The notes below the pieces were generated by a model. It had not been told where the DNA came from, did not search any database, and saw only the letters and a list, made by a program, of their open reading frames with translations. Of a stretch of 64,000 nucleotides of DNA, positions 1 through 31,496 are shown piece after piece. The stretch is from Pogonophryne albipinna (taxonomy: Eukaryota > Chordata > Actinopteri > Perciformes > Artedidraconidae), in NCBI GenBank assembly GCA_028583405.1, contig JAPTMU010000090.1, forward strand, positions 248,001 to 312,000, read 5' to 3'. Each line of letters begins with the position of its first letter. Position 1 is the first letter of the stretch. The translations under genes were made by a program, and so were the position numbers.

Positions 1-214
1 TTACCGGTATGAGGTGAAGCTGGATTATAACTGTTATTCTACGGACGAAAAGTTTATTATTCCGCCGACTTATTTTGGCCCTCTTCTCCTCCCGCATTGA
101 ACATCGCAGACACTCATCAAAACGTTCAGCTCGGTCGGGAATCGATTGCTCTTACTTTTCTCATTCATAACTTTCATAATTCCAGAGATACATCCCATAA
201 TACATCACATTTTT
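1..214. other. Unassigned sequence at window edge
   Basis: No gene, repeat family or splice-supported exon is recognised. A short open frame from 97 runs into the L2-like coding remnant that becomes recognisable near 215, but its first 40 or so residues look like nothing I know. Confidence 0.3.
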
Positions 215-672
215 GGGGCCAAGCCCCAGCCTACATCAACGACCTGATCCACCCTCACATCACAACCCGGGCCCTGAGGTCCTCTGAGCAAGGCCTCCTA
301 AGGGTGCCCCGAACCAGGCTAAAGACTAAGGGTGACCGTGCCTTTGAGGTGGTGGCCCCAAGGCTTTGGAACAAACTCCCCCCAGATAATAAAAACCTCG
401 GCCTCAATGGAGATTTTTAAGGGGCAGTTAAAGACACACCTGTTCCGACAGGCCTTTCGGTCGCCGGAGGAGGTGAGTTAGTGGCTGTCTTTTTTTTTAT
501 TTTTTTTATTTTGTCGTATGTTTTATCCTATGTATTACCTGCTGCTGTTTTATGCCTTTTATTCTACATTTTATAGTTGTACTTTGAATTGTGTCCTGTA
601 CTGTAAAGCACTTTGTACATCCGTGTTGAGAAGGGTGCTATATAAATAAAGTTTTACTTACTTACTTACATT
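215..672 (+). mobile_element. L2-like LINE, 3' fragment
   Basis: The frame through 420 reads as the extreme C-terminus of a fish L2-clade reverse transcriptase ORF: PAYINDLI, then a TRALRSSEQGLLRVPRT block, then GDRAFEVVAPRLWNKLP, the usual end block of these proteins. It is followed by a 3' UTR with the typical GCACTTTGTA...TATATAAATAAA signature and a short (TTAC)n tail at about 650-668. Only the last few hundred bases are present, so it is a 5'-truncated dead copy. The frame closes soon after the WNKLP block, without the final 'FK..LKTHLF' residues, which are visible in another frame just downstream and therefore imply a frameshift. Confidence 0.75.
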
Positions 673-1100
673 TTTAACCATTGAAGTCAATGGAGAAAAT
701 CTTCAACTTCAACAAATCTTCATGCGACTTCAACTGCTAACTGTTCATTCATACTTTCACTCAGAAACCTCATTCCAACTTCAAAATGTTAAACATCTTT
801 CTGACATTATTCGTGTAAAACAACTTTTAAATCTGATTCTTACTCTTAGAGATATTAAACATTGTTCAGACCTTGTTAAAGAGGTTTTCTTCAGATTTTA
901 ACATTAACTAGAGTGTGTGATGTCACAGCTAAAGTGGAGGAAATCTTGAAATATGCCTTCATATTCTTTTTTAAACCTGCCATAATTCCCAAACCCTACA
1001 TTCCTGAGACATCATTTTTCATGACAAACGTAGGAAAACATCTCGTAGCTTGAAAAATGACAAATAACTAAGCAAAATAATTAAACAAAATGCCTCTTGA
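673..1100. other. Unclassified interspersed-repeat sequence (left part)
   Basis: AT-rich sequence without coding potential. It has the same texture as 2660-3680 (phrases such as 'ATTGAAGTCAATGG' here and 'ATTGAAGCCCATTG' at 2671), suggesting that the L2 copy at 1100-2652 inserted into one larger repeat. I cannot name the family. Confidence 0.3.
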
Positions 1101-2609
1101 GGGCATGACAGTGTGAAGTGTTCACATTATATATGCTTCCGTTAGGCAATATTATAAGGAATCATTCTGTAAACTTTCATTGTTATGCGGATGATACTCA
1201 ACTATATTTATCAATCAAGCCTGATGAAATTAATCATCTAAATAAAATTCAAGACTGCCTCAAGGACTTAAAAACGTGGATGACCTTACATTTTTTGATG
1301 TTAAACACGACCAAAACTCAAGTTATTCCACTCGGCCCAAAGAATCTAAGAAACAAATTATCTAAAGATATACTAACTATGGATGGCATTAATTTGGCCT
1401 CCAGTGAGACTGTAAGGGATCTTGGTGTTATATTTGATCAGGATTTATCCTTTAACGCCCACATAAAATCAATTTCAAGGACCGCCTACTTCCATCTACG
1501 TAACATTGCAAAAATCAGGCATATCTTGCCTCAAAACGATGCAGAGAAACTAGTCCATGCATTTGTTACATCAAGGCTGGATTATTGTAACTCTTTATTA
1601 TCAGGGTGTACCAAGAAGTCAGTCAAGTCGCTTCAGCTGATTCAAAATGCTGCAGCTCGTGTACTAACCAGAGTTAGGAAAAGGGACCACATTACTCCTG
1701 TTCTGGCTGCCTTACACTGGCTCCCTATAGAACACAGGATAGAATTTAAAACTCTTCTTCTCGCCTACAAAGCCCTTAATGGGCAGGCGCCATCTTACCT
1801 TAAAGAACTCATTATACCCTACTGTCCTACTAGGGCATTGCATTCCAAGAATGCAGGGTTGTTGGTTGTTCCTAGAGTCTCTAAAAGTACAATGGGAGCC
1901 AGAGCCTTTTCTTATCAAGCTCCACATTTGTGGAATCAGCTTCCAGTTTGTGTTCGGGCGGCAGACACCCTATCCGTTTTTAAGAGTGCGCTTAAGACCT
2001 TCCTTTTTGATAAAGCTTATAGTTAGGGCTGATTAGATTCAGCCCCTAGTTTTGCTGATATAGACTTAGTTTGTCGGGGGACATCTTACTTCTTCCTTCT
2101 CTCTGTCTATACCTGTGTACTCTCATGTTCCGATTAACCCAGCTTCCCCAAATTTCTTTCTTTTTGGTGTCTATATACGCCGGGATCCGGAGTCATGGAT
2201 GATCCTGCGGTCCTGTGTCCTGCATCGCGAGCCCTGGATCTTGAGTCGTGGCTGTGGTCCTGGATCATAGGTCCTGGATGGATATCCTCGTGGATTCATC
2301 TTCCTATTATACACACATGCATTTCCAAACATTTGGACTACCTATGTTGCAAATGTATTATCTTTTCAATTTACACACGGCATCTATTGCACGTCTGTCC
2401 GTCCTGGGAGAGGGATCCCTCCTCTGTTGCTCTCCCTGAGATTTCTCCCATTTCCCTTTAAACTGTGGGTTTTCTCCGGAAGTTTTTCCTTGTACGATGT
2501 GAGGGTCTAAGGACAGAGGGTGTCGTATTGTCATACTGATATTCTGTACAAACTGTGAAGTCCACTGAGACAAATGTAACATTTGTGATATTGGGCTATA
2601 TAAATAAAC

Positions 2610-2651
<42 letters not shown>

Positions 2652-2652
2652 A
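1100..2652 (+). mobile_element. L2-clade non-LTR retrotransposon, 5'-truncated
   Basis: An open frame at 1118-2026 (302 codons) covers the distal half of an L2-type reverse transcriptase. It starts near LYMLPLG and contains the catalytic box as FHCYADDTQLYLS. It continues through VRDLGVIFDQDL, SRLDYCNSLLSG, LIQNAAARVLT and HITPVLAALHWLPI, and ends with GARAFSYQAPHLWNQLP and a terminal FKSALKTFLF block. About 620 bp of 3' UTR follows, ending in GGGCTATATAAATAAA and a (TTGA)n tail, the normal L2 3' end. The endonuclease and upstream RT motifs are missing, so the copy is 5'-truncated, although this part of the frame is unbroken and therefore fairly young. The annotated start is only the first in-frame ATG and is not biological. 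Confidence 0.9.
2611..2650 (+). repeat. (TTGA)10 tetranucleotide tail of L2
   Basis: Ten perfect TTGA units directly after TATATAAATAAACA. L2-group LINEs end in short tandem tails of this kind, which are made during target-primed reverse transcription. Confidence 0.9.
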
Positions 2653-4630
2653 AACATTCAAAATTCCTCCATTGAAGCCCATTGTAATTTCAGGCTGATA
2701 TTTCCTCACAGCAGCAGCCGCACACCTTTAGTTAAACTGCCAAAAAGGCCACATTATTAACCCGAAAGTACACAAAAATTACATTTCAGATACTCAACTT
2801 CCTTGACATGCTTCACGTTTTGAAATTTCACAGATATCTCTTACGGTTCTTCCACAAAACGTTCACATGTAAGAGGTTTAACTCTCATTCAGAACAATGG
2901 AAACCTTTGATCTCTGGACACCTCGTTAGCTCAAATAAACACCTGTGTCATGGAACACGATGATGTCATCACTCCAACTGACATGCTCAGAGCAGCAGAC
3001 TTCAGATAAAGGTTAATGGTCCTGCCCTCAACAGCTCTACGTCAATTATGGGGTGTCATCATCATATGCCGAAGAGAGAGAGAAGAGAGAGAGGGCGATC
3101 AAGAGAAGAGAGAGAGTAATGTAACCTCCTAATGTAATGTATAACTCCTATGAAAATGTTCAAAAAGTGCTCAAACTTCACATGTGTGCCAACAGTCCAG
3201 ACATCTACGGGACAGTTTTGAGATTTCTTCAAATGCCGTTACCATGACAACACAATGCTCGCTTTGAAACAAGGTTTTCTCATAACTTCAGTGAAACTGC
3301 TCCAAACGCCCTAAAACTTCACAGGTTTGGTAACGATGCAGCCATCAACGCATCTAAGCGTATTATGGGGTGTCATCAAATGCCGTTGCCATGGCGACAG
3401 ATCATTCGCCATCAAGTTAGTTCAGAAGTTTGCGGTTCAAATATTCTGCTGCTTTTCCAAGCCTTTTTACTTTATTTTCTTCTCTTATCACACATTCAAG
3501 CCCCCAGTGTTCATGTATCATTTCAATCTCAATTCTTCACTTTCTTCTTACACATTACATTTCAGCATAGCAGTTTAGCGTCAGATTTTCAGCATAAAGC
3601 ATTCCCACTAGCAATTTCTTCAGGAATTGCATTCTCTAGTTTTACATATTATACAGTCTTAGATTCATTGTTTACTCACTGACAGCAGCAGATGTGATAG
3701 CAACATAGCATCATAAACAGGGGCTTCCTACTCCTTTTCCAAAAGTTTAATTCAAACACATTTCAAGGTGCATTTTGGAGCTTTTCAAGCACCTCACAAC
3801 TCTTGTGAATGACATATGTATATCCAGCATACAGTATGTTACTATACTGATTATTCCACTACTTAGTCAGTTTAAATTAGATGTTTTTGTCATTTTAACA
3901 AACAATATTATTTAATGCGATTCTACAGAAGGATCAAAAAGAAAACACAAGGACTTTGTTTTATAATGTGTTGCCTTTTTGTAAGAAGACTAAGCTTTCT
4001 TGATAAGCTACATTTCTAAAAAAAAAGCCCTTTTAAAACCTTAAAAACACAACATGTATGTATCTTCATGGATTTCCCGCAGCCGTAGTAACACTGGATT
4101 AACAAACACCCAACACCCTCTAATTGCTGATGAATCAGGATCACAAGGTACATGTTGCAATGTCTTGGAAACATTTATCTTGTGGTCTTTGTTTCATGAG
4201 GATCCTGGTGACTGTGGTGTTGTCAGTGCGTTGTTACCACTGGTTGCTATACTGTCGGTCAGGTGGTGCAGAGGAACTGGTTAGGTGAAGTTAGCTGACA
4301 CTCAGCATCTCAAGTCAAAAGCTGTACTGCATGTCAAGCACTTTACAAAGTGTTCAGTGTTTTTTTAAGACCATTGTGAATTCGGGAAAAGTTGTTTGAG
4401 AAGTTATTTTTTCTGCATCAGCACTTTTAACTTTCACATTCGTCGTACTCTGATGCATGACAGAGGACACTGAAAAAACACTTTGCACCAAACCTATGTT
4501 CATTTAAAAAGTGACAGTGGTATCAATACACTATTTTTAAGGACCATGTCAGTGAATAAAAATGGCTATTTTGCAAGTGTTTAAAAGAATATACAACTAA
4601 AACTCATTTTGGACAATTCTGATCAATAAA
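2653..4630. other. Non-genic interval, unclassified repeat remnants
   Basis: No coding exon is supported. At 3050-3420 two related blocks recur: TTATGGGGTGTCATCA at about 3047 and again at about 3363, each near a GCCGTT(A/G)CCATG motif, pointing to a locally duplicated non-autonomous repeat. A purine-rich GAGAGAGAAGAGAGAG patch lies at about 3073-3115. The remainder (3680-4630) is AT-rich with nothing I recognise. Confidence 0.35.
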
Positions 4631-4638
4631 CTTGTTGA

Positions 4639-4822
4639 GGCCTGTGGCACAGTGGGTAGGGCGTTGGTGTTCAGATCAGGGGAGCACAGGTTCAAACCCC
4701 ACTGCAGTCAGCATGTCGTTGTGTCCCTGGGCAAGACACTTCACCCCAAATTGCCCACAGTATTGAGTATGTAAGTCGCTTTGGATAAAAGCGTCTAACA
4801 AGCAACATGTAATGTAATGAGT
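4639..4822 (+). mobile_element. tRNA-derived SINE
   Basis: The 5' part resembles a tRNA promoter: an A-box-like TGTGGCACAGTGGGTAGG near 4646 and a B-box GGTTCAAACCCC at 4690-4701. Next comes a TGTCGTTGTGTCCCTGGGCA motif (4714-4733) shared by several fish SINEs, then a tail region with TAAGTCGCTTTGGATAAAAG and GTAATGTAATG. Total length of about 185 bp fits a fish tRNA-head SINE. RNA polymerase III would read it on the plus strand. I do not assign a named family. Confidence 0.8.
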
Positions 4823-4909
4823 AAGTTATCAAAAAATACCAAATTGTTGCTCTTGTTGTTGTCTCTGCTTGATACCAAAAGCATTGACTAGTGGGACGGT
4901 TACACTTCA

Positions 4910-5262
4910 TTCATATTTATAACAGTATTTACTTAACTTACTTAGGTAAAATGTTGAATGCAGGACTTTTAACTGGCTGCTATATCTCAAAACTGTTACT
5001 GGTACTGGATGTGTATTTCGTCAATTGTAAATAGTGTAACTTCTATTTCTATTTTTTAAGTATTTGTATGCATGCTTTTCTTAATCAATATGAAGCTGTA
5101 TTTGGCTCTTTACTTGCTGTAACAAATGTAAATGTCCCCTCTGTGGGATGAATACACATATTCTGATTCTGATAACTTGTAACAAAGTATATTTTATATT
5201 TTATACTGTAGTAAATAAATACTACTTAAGTAAACATTCTGAATACTTCTTCCACCTCTGCA
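4910..5262. mobile_element. MITE-like repeat with nested LINE 3' tail
   Basis: The outer sequence belongs to the teleost repeat rich in TACTTAAGTA and ACTTTTACT words and ends in ATACTTCTTCCACCTCTGC at about 5243-5261. Inside it, about 5090-5175, is a LINE 3' end with TCCCCTCTGTGGGATGAATA followed by a short ATTCTGATTCTGAT tail. No coding capacity remains. Confidence 0.5.
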
Positions 5263-5410
5263 TTACACTGTTGATATGATATAAAAGCTATTGAAACATG
5301 AGCGTTCATAAAAGTATTTAGAGGTTTGAAGGTTGTTTGGTTAAACAACTATCAACATACATTACGAGGAAAAATAGAATTCTTTGGTGTGATCGCCGCC
5401 TCCTCAAGTT

Positions 5411-6255
5411 ACAGGATCTGACAGATAAGAAAATAGTGTGTAACCCCAGACATCCCCACTAACCAACCTCTGTGGGAAGATAAGACTATCAGGTGTCTGA
5501 TATCAAGCAACAACAACACACTTTTGAGTGATTCAGTCATCAAACATATTAAGTTAACATATCAGGAGTTTTGGGGGATTTCAGACAAGAGGAAGACCAA
5601 AATAGGATCAGTAATTTAAAGCAACTAAGAACATTTACTCAAGTGCTGTACTTAAGTACAATTTTGAGGGAGTATTTACATTGTTGTACTTCTACTCTAC
5701 TACAATTCAGAGGTAAATGGTGTACTTTTACTCCACTACATGTATTTAATACCTTTAGTTACTTTACAGATTTGGATGAATGATGTGAAATATAATCAAG
5801 TGTTAAATCAGACTTTAGTTCAAAGTGGAGTAAATTCACAAGCTACCCTGCAGTCTACAAAGTCATTCAAACTAGCTGCACCTTTACCAGCTTTGAGAAC
5901 ACTTTCATGATCAATCATTATAAAACATATCATATATATATTATTCTGAAATGGACCAATCTACTCAATGACTACTTTTACTTTTACTACTTTAACTATA
6001 TACTTGAGGAACATTTTGAATGCAGGACTTTTACTGTAACAGAGTATTCCTACACTCTGGTACTTCTACTTTTACTCAAGAACAAGATCTGAGTACTTCT
6101 CCCACCTCTACCGATAAGAAAACAGTGTGTAACCCCAAACTTCAACATTATCTAACCTCTGTGGGAAGATGGGACTATCAAGTGTCGGATATCAGGCAAG
6201 AACAACACACTTTTGACAGATTCAGTCATCAAACATATTAACAAATCATACATTT
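5411..6255. repeat. Direct repeats (~150 bp) flanking a MITE-like element
   Basis: Two blocks of about 150 bp, 5411-5560 and 6106-6252, are similar in direct orientation. Both contain GATAAGAAAA(T/C)AGTGTGTAAC, CCTCTGTGGGAAGAT and CAGTCATCAAACATATTA. Between them is about 540 bp of the teleost ACTTTTACT-type repeat, ending in GAGTACTTCTCCCACCTCT at about 6091. The block lies downstream of SLC49A4 exon 1 on its strand, hence in SLC49A4 intron 1. Either a local duplication trapped the repeat or the whole is one longer element with internal direct repeats. Confidence 0.55.
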
Positions 6256-6316
6256 TGGTGGAAAATCAGAGAATAACATTATGTTAGGATAGGAACACAG
6301 TGTACCTAAAACTCAC

Positions 6317-6617
6317 CTCTTTTATCCAGCAGCCACATAAACAACAGCCAGGGGACAAACCCCACCGGGCCCCACAGCACCAGAACCGCGATGTCAGACT
6401 TGCTGAAGCCGTAAGCGTGAACGGCTGAATTCTGGATCGGACCCCAGAAGTTCCAGACCATCCCCTGCATGAGAGCCAGCAGGGAGAACAGGGTCAGAAT
6501 CACCCATCTTCTGCCGTACACTCGGCTGTTTACTGGGGCACTGTTTGTTATTGTTTCCGCATGAGAAGGGACGAGAAGCGGCTCCCTTTCGGACTCGGTG
6601 CTCGGTCCGGCACCCAT
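6317..6617 (-). CDS. slc49a4: SLC49A4 (DIRC2) coding exon 1, lysosomal MFS transporter, partial
   Basis: This exon encodes the first 100 residues of a major-facilitator transporter of the lysosomal membrane. The frame opens [15 protein letters not shown], with EREPLL matching the [DE]xxxL[LI] lysosomal-sorting signal known at the same place in the mammalian protein. [17 protein letters not shown] segment and TM1 follow, then the family-typical [12 protein letters not shown] loop, [19 protein letters not shown] (TM2) and MWLLDKRG. The exon ends at a good donor read on the minus strand (AG|GTGAGT, cut after 6317), leaving phase 1. The remaining exons lie to the left, outside the window or beyond the TE-rich interval. 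SLC49A4 and HSPBAP1 are also divergent neighbours in mammals, which supports both calls. The ATG at 6617 is the only in-frame start before the sorting signal. Confidence 0.93.
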
Positions 6618-6749
6618 GGTAAATAAAGTGTCCGCTTCGTGTTAAAATCCAGGGTTTAAAGGCTGTACGTTAACGGGGAATAGAGAATACTGTCGAGGAC
6701 AACAACATAAAAACACTAACAGCCGATAGCTTCTTGTTTCTGTCAGTTG

Positions 6750-6825
6750 ACTTCAATGCGCATGTGCAAACGGAAGTGTCCTGGGTAGTGGAAACTGTGG
6801 TCCTCTGGCCGCCATTTTGGCTCGT
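6750..6825. promoter_or_regulatory. Likely SLC49A4 core promoter
   Basis: Housekeeping-type sites lie 130-200 bp upstream of the SLC49A4 ATG: an NRF1-like TGCGCATGTGC (6757-6767), an ETS-like CGGAAGTG (6771-6778) and a YY1-like GCCGCCATTTTGG (6808-6820). There is no TATA box in the usual position. The motif assignment is visual; the promoter role is inferred from position. Confidence 0.5.
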
Positions 6826-6829
6826 CTGG

Positions 6830-7289
6830 TTTATTTGTTTCATGTAAGGCAATAAATAAATAAATATACAAAACAATAATATATATATACAGTTCTATAT
6901 TTCAGATTAAATATCTACAAAATGTGTTATCTTGGTTAAAATGTTCAAAATGTTGGTTTTCGAGTCAGCACTTCTCTTTTCTTCTTCTTTTTTTTATTCA
7001 AGAATATATGGAAATCATATATTTTGTATTCAAAAAAAAAATCAGGGGTAGCGAAAATTACATTCAAAAATAAAGGAAAATATACAGTTTCATTTTAAAT
7101 ATTTGTCAAACACACAATTAGATGTAATTGCCTTTTTATTCAGAATGTTTTTAATAGTGCTACTATATTGCTTTAGTTCTTGGTTAAAATGTTTAAATGA
7201 GGTATGGAGTCAGTCAGCCCATCTCTTTTCATGAATATGAGTATGACATTATTAAGTGAAGCTGAGCCAGAGCCGGAATGGAGGAGATT
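6830..7289. other. AT-rich intergenic spacer between SLC49A4 and HSPBAP1
   Basis: Mostly A/T-rich sequence with poly-A and poly-T runs and no coding evidence. It separates the two divergent promoters. Confidence 0.5.
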
Positions 7290-7373
7290 CACAGTTAAGT
7301 GACGTATGAGGAAACCTGTCATGTGACTTTTGTTTACTTCCGCCCACAGCGTCAACTGCACGTGTAGTGAAAG
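7290..7373 (+). promoter_or_regulatory. hspbap1: HSPBAP1 promoter and probable non-coding exon 1
   Basis: A CRE-like GTGACGTA (about 7299-7306), a near-palindromic E-box GTCATGTGAC (7318-7327) and an ETS-like ACTTCCGCC (7337-7345) precede a strong splice donor GAAAG|GTGAGT cut after 7373. The matching acceptor is CTATCTCCTCAG at 8344, 19 nt before the HSPBAP1 ATG. I infer a short 5'-UTR exon ending at 7373; its start site is not visible. Confidence 0.55.
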
Positions 7374-8344
7374 GTGAGTTGTTTCTAGTTGTTATGTCTC
7401 TACTATTTCTGCGAAGTTAGCTTTCCCAGGATATTAGCTCATTGGAAAAGCGAGCTAAGCTTTTCGCAGTTCGTTAACAGAGACCCCGGCTAATAATAGC
7501 ATGTTACAGCTGAGACAATAAGAGCCGAGGATAGTTCGACAGTTTGAGAAGTTCATGTTGTTCTTAATGTTAACTGAGTTTTCTGCTGACGTCACACACT
7601 TGTACTTTTATTTCATGTAATTCTAGCGAGTAATTTAGTTGATCATTGTTGTCATAAAAGTGCTTTACAGTGAATGCGATCAGGCGGGGAGTAATGATCA
7701 GATCTGACTGTTAGAAGTAGGCTATAATGTAAAAGTAAGTTACATGATCGGCAATACATGTGTAGTTGTGTTCAGTACAATGTCCGATTACACATTTGAA
7801 TATCTGATTTTATATAACTCAAACACATTGTCAAACGTAATGAGGATTTTTGTAATTCTTACAAAGATATGAACTAGGTACCCTTATATAAACAATCTAT
7901 GGGTATGGGTACATTATAAGCTTATCTTAAGCTAATGGTTTTGGTTTTAATCTCACTTTAAAAACGGATCAATTAACTTTAGGTTCCTCATTCTGTCAGG
8001 TAGGCAAATATGTGTCTCTGAAGTTCAGATTTCCAGATTGCAGGTTATATAATACCAACATATCAGGCAAAAAAGGAATCAGTTGTTTTGTTATGTATGT
8101 TTGACAGTGTGTGTGAGGTCCCCAGGAAGAATAACCAATGCTCATGCTAGTGCTAATGGGGATCCTAATAAAAAACAAAAATCTAAGTTCACTTCCCTCC
8201 CAAACAGTAAAAGGACACACAAAAACAGCAATTCAGAAGGCATACAAATGTATGTGTATCCTGCTGAAGTTAGTATAAGCTAGTAGGCACAGGTATAACG
8301 TCTAAACCAGTTGTTTGATAGCTAACCTGCTTCTATCTCCTCAG
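7374..8344 (+). other. HSPBAP1 5'-UTR intron, with a LINE-tail remnant
   Basis: A GT donor at 7374 and an AG acceptor at 8343-8344 delimit it. Around 8083-8180 a remnant of a fish LINE 3' end is visible: GAGGTCCCCAGGAAGA followed by GCTAATGGGGATCCTAATAA and an A-rich tail. Otherwise nothing is recognised. Confidence 0.5.
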
Positions 8345-8363
8345 TGTTTTCAACCTACAGACC

Positions 8364-29409
<21,046 letters not shown>

Positions 29410-29646
29410 CTTTAATATTCACTGTAAACATTTCCTGTTTCCCTTTCCAGCAAACAGGGGAAAGCTAAAAAGCTCTTTGTATGACTGGTGAGGATATAGT
29501 GCTGCAGGAATGAGTCCTAAAACCCAGAAAGGGGTCAGCATTTTTGCATTTGTGGTTCACTCAACGGGTTTTGACAATGGGATTTGGTTAGAAACAAGAG
29601 CTGTGGTTAACACAAGTTTAAGAGATTGTCACAATGTCTTTAACCA

Positions 29647-29652
29647 AATAAA
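29647..29652 (+). terminator. HSPBAP1 polyadenylation signal (AATAAA)
   Basis: Canonical hexamer about 240 nt after the stop, followed by TATTTCAATG. It is the only AATAAA in the first 250 nt of 3' UTR. Confidence 0.6.
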
Positions 29653-30267
29653 ATATTTCAATGAATTATCTCGCCATCTTGCTTCTTGACAAAGTACACA
29701 TTGCTGTGGATTGAACCACTGAAGACATCCATTTACCCCTTGAACCAAAGCCACCAGTACATATTTCCGCATCAATAACTCAAACAGAAAACGTTCTCAA
29801 AACACAAACCCCATCCCTCAACCACCATTGTAAGGTGGACAACAAGCCAGAAAATACATTGGAAAAAAGCTACATGGCGCCATCCTACGAGCTAGACGAC
29901 TTCTATCTGTCGAGTGAGCAGGGACCGTCTACAAAGTGCAACACCGTAAAATAACAAATATACAATACAAAAATCAATACATAAAAAAATTAAATATTTA
30001 CATAAATAATTATACAAATCCAGGGAGGGATCCATGCACACTCTACACGAGGTAAGCGTGTGTGAGTGTGCCTTAACCAAGCTGCGGCCCCGACTTCTCC
30101 ACGGTTACAACCGGATGGGAGGAAGTGGGGACAGTGGATGTTAGCCAAAAGCCGGTCAGGGACGGTGTGGTGGGTCGATGTTGTTGGACGACAGGGCGTT
30201 TATACATCGGGGCTCTGCCCACTGTACCTATAGAGTCCAGTAGAGGGCGGAGCCTGTGTGAGATATA
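29653..30267. other. Spacer in duplication unit, copy 1
   Basis: 3'-flank of HSPBAP1 without a recognised gene. In copies 2 and 3 the equivalent interval carries an extra 350-bp block bounded by TTTCC words (43113-43462, 56862-57208). Confidence 0.5.
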
Positions 30268-30502
30268 ACGGGGGGTTATGTATTGTAAGCCTAGTTATAT
30301 AAGCACAGGCAGAGTCCTCCACCTGGGGGCTCTGTCTTTCCTAGGCCGCTCGCTGAAGAGGGTTGTAGGATGGCGGGCGGAGGGCATAGCAGCCTTATAT
30401 ACTGTGGGCCTGCGCACGCATTCAGGTAGGCTCGCCCCGATTGGCCGGCTACGTTTGCGTAACTAGCTTATATAACTAGGGTTACAATACGTAACCCCCC
30501 GT
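30268..30502. mobile_element. Palindromic-ended DIRS-like remnant, copy 1
   Basis: The left end ACGGGGGGTTATGTATTGTA and the reverse complement of the right end, ACGGGGGGTTACGTATTGTA, match over about 35 bp (through CTAGTTATATAAGC). The GTTACGTATTGTAACCCTAG core resembles the termini of vertebrate DIRS1-type elements. Only 235 bp lie between the outer ends, so it is a non-autonomous or end-only derivative. Confidence 0.55.
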
Positions 30503-30509
30503 TTTCACC

Positions 30510-31199
30510 CCGTGAGGGTTGACGCTAACTTTACATGGAAGCTGCCGCATATACACGTTCTCCTGGCGAAACCTCAAATCATCTTCGTAATATCTATCAA
30601 ACTATAGATCCTACACATCCATTGGACGTGGATTCTAAAAGTAAAATATACATTTCTCGCTAGAAATCTAATCAAAATGCATTTTAATGGCCAAACTATC
30701 CTACAATTTAGGACTTTACAGAGAGGGTTATTTGTGAATAAACGACCCTCTGTACGTTTGCAATCAACGGGAGCACTAGAGGTCGAAAACTTTAAAACGT
30801 GATTATAGGTCGTAATAAGGGCTTGAACAATGGAGCTATTTGGTCGTATGAGTTGGAGGACTTGTTGCTCCTCACCCCACAAACAGAAACACAAAAACTT
30901 CTCTTTGTTGTGCGCACCCTAACATTAGTGAATATAAATGAACCCCGTAAATAATCATTCTCTTGTCTTTCATTGAACATTATCTGAATATTCCCAGGTA
31001 ATTGAAATTGTTTTGCCTTAAACATGATTTGTGCGATTTGGAATTCAACAAGATCTGACAGTTTTAATAATTTTAGCTCTAAGAATAATGGGTTTGTATG
31101 ATCCCTATAGCCGACATTTTTAATAAGTCTTATTACTCTTTTTTGTAGAATAAATAGGGATTGTGTTTTTTTTATAATTACTCCCCCAAACCTCTGCAC
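30510..31199 (-). mobile_element. LINE 3' part (jockey/CR1-like group), copy 1
   Basis: On the minus strand 31199-30792 encodes the post-RT region: QSLFILQKRVIRLIKNVGY, HTNPLFLELKLLKLSDLVEF and a later GVRSNKSSNSYDQIAPL. It continues the frame that breaks off at 37345, so the two parts were one element before the LTR and DIRS insertions. Confidence 0.8.
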
Positions 31200-31277
31200 A
31201 CCTGTGTCTTATTGGCCTGATTAGTGTGTGTGTATTTAGGCTCTGTTTTCACTGTCAGTGGACAGGTAGTGTGTGTG
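31200..31277. mobile_element. LTR-like fragment left of the DIRS insertion, copy 1
   Basis: CCTGTGTCTTATTGGCCTGA...GTGTGTATTTAG has the look of the start of a fish Gypsy-type LTR. Together with 37214-37344 it would form one solo LTR into which the DIRS element inserted. Inferred from texture, not proven. Confidence 0.4.
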
Positions 31278-31496
31278 AGTTCTATTTCATATATATGGCT
31301 TCGCCCTCTAAGGCTATCGCTATTGGGTTATCCCTCTGCGCCCCCGCGCAGCACTGAAACACTTGTAGTCCACGCCCACCCGCCAGGTGGGCCCCACCCT
31401 CGGGCCTCCTTCCGGTATAAATAGGAAGGGGGCCCGGCAATCTGCTCCCTCTTTTCTTCAGCAACCAGCAGTACTGAAGCACAAGAAGATCGAATC

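Noticed and set aside
4690..4701. Possible tRNA gene from the B-box
   Set aside because: No complete cloverleaf or anticodon arm can be folded around it; it is a tRNA-derived SINE. The same holds for the minus-strand B-box near 23175.
30278..30466. 62-codon frame repeated at 43975-44163
   Set aside because: It falls between the inverted ends of the palindromic remnant; conservation between copies is explained by recent segmental duplication, not selection on a protein.
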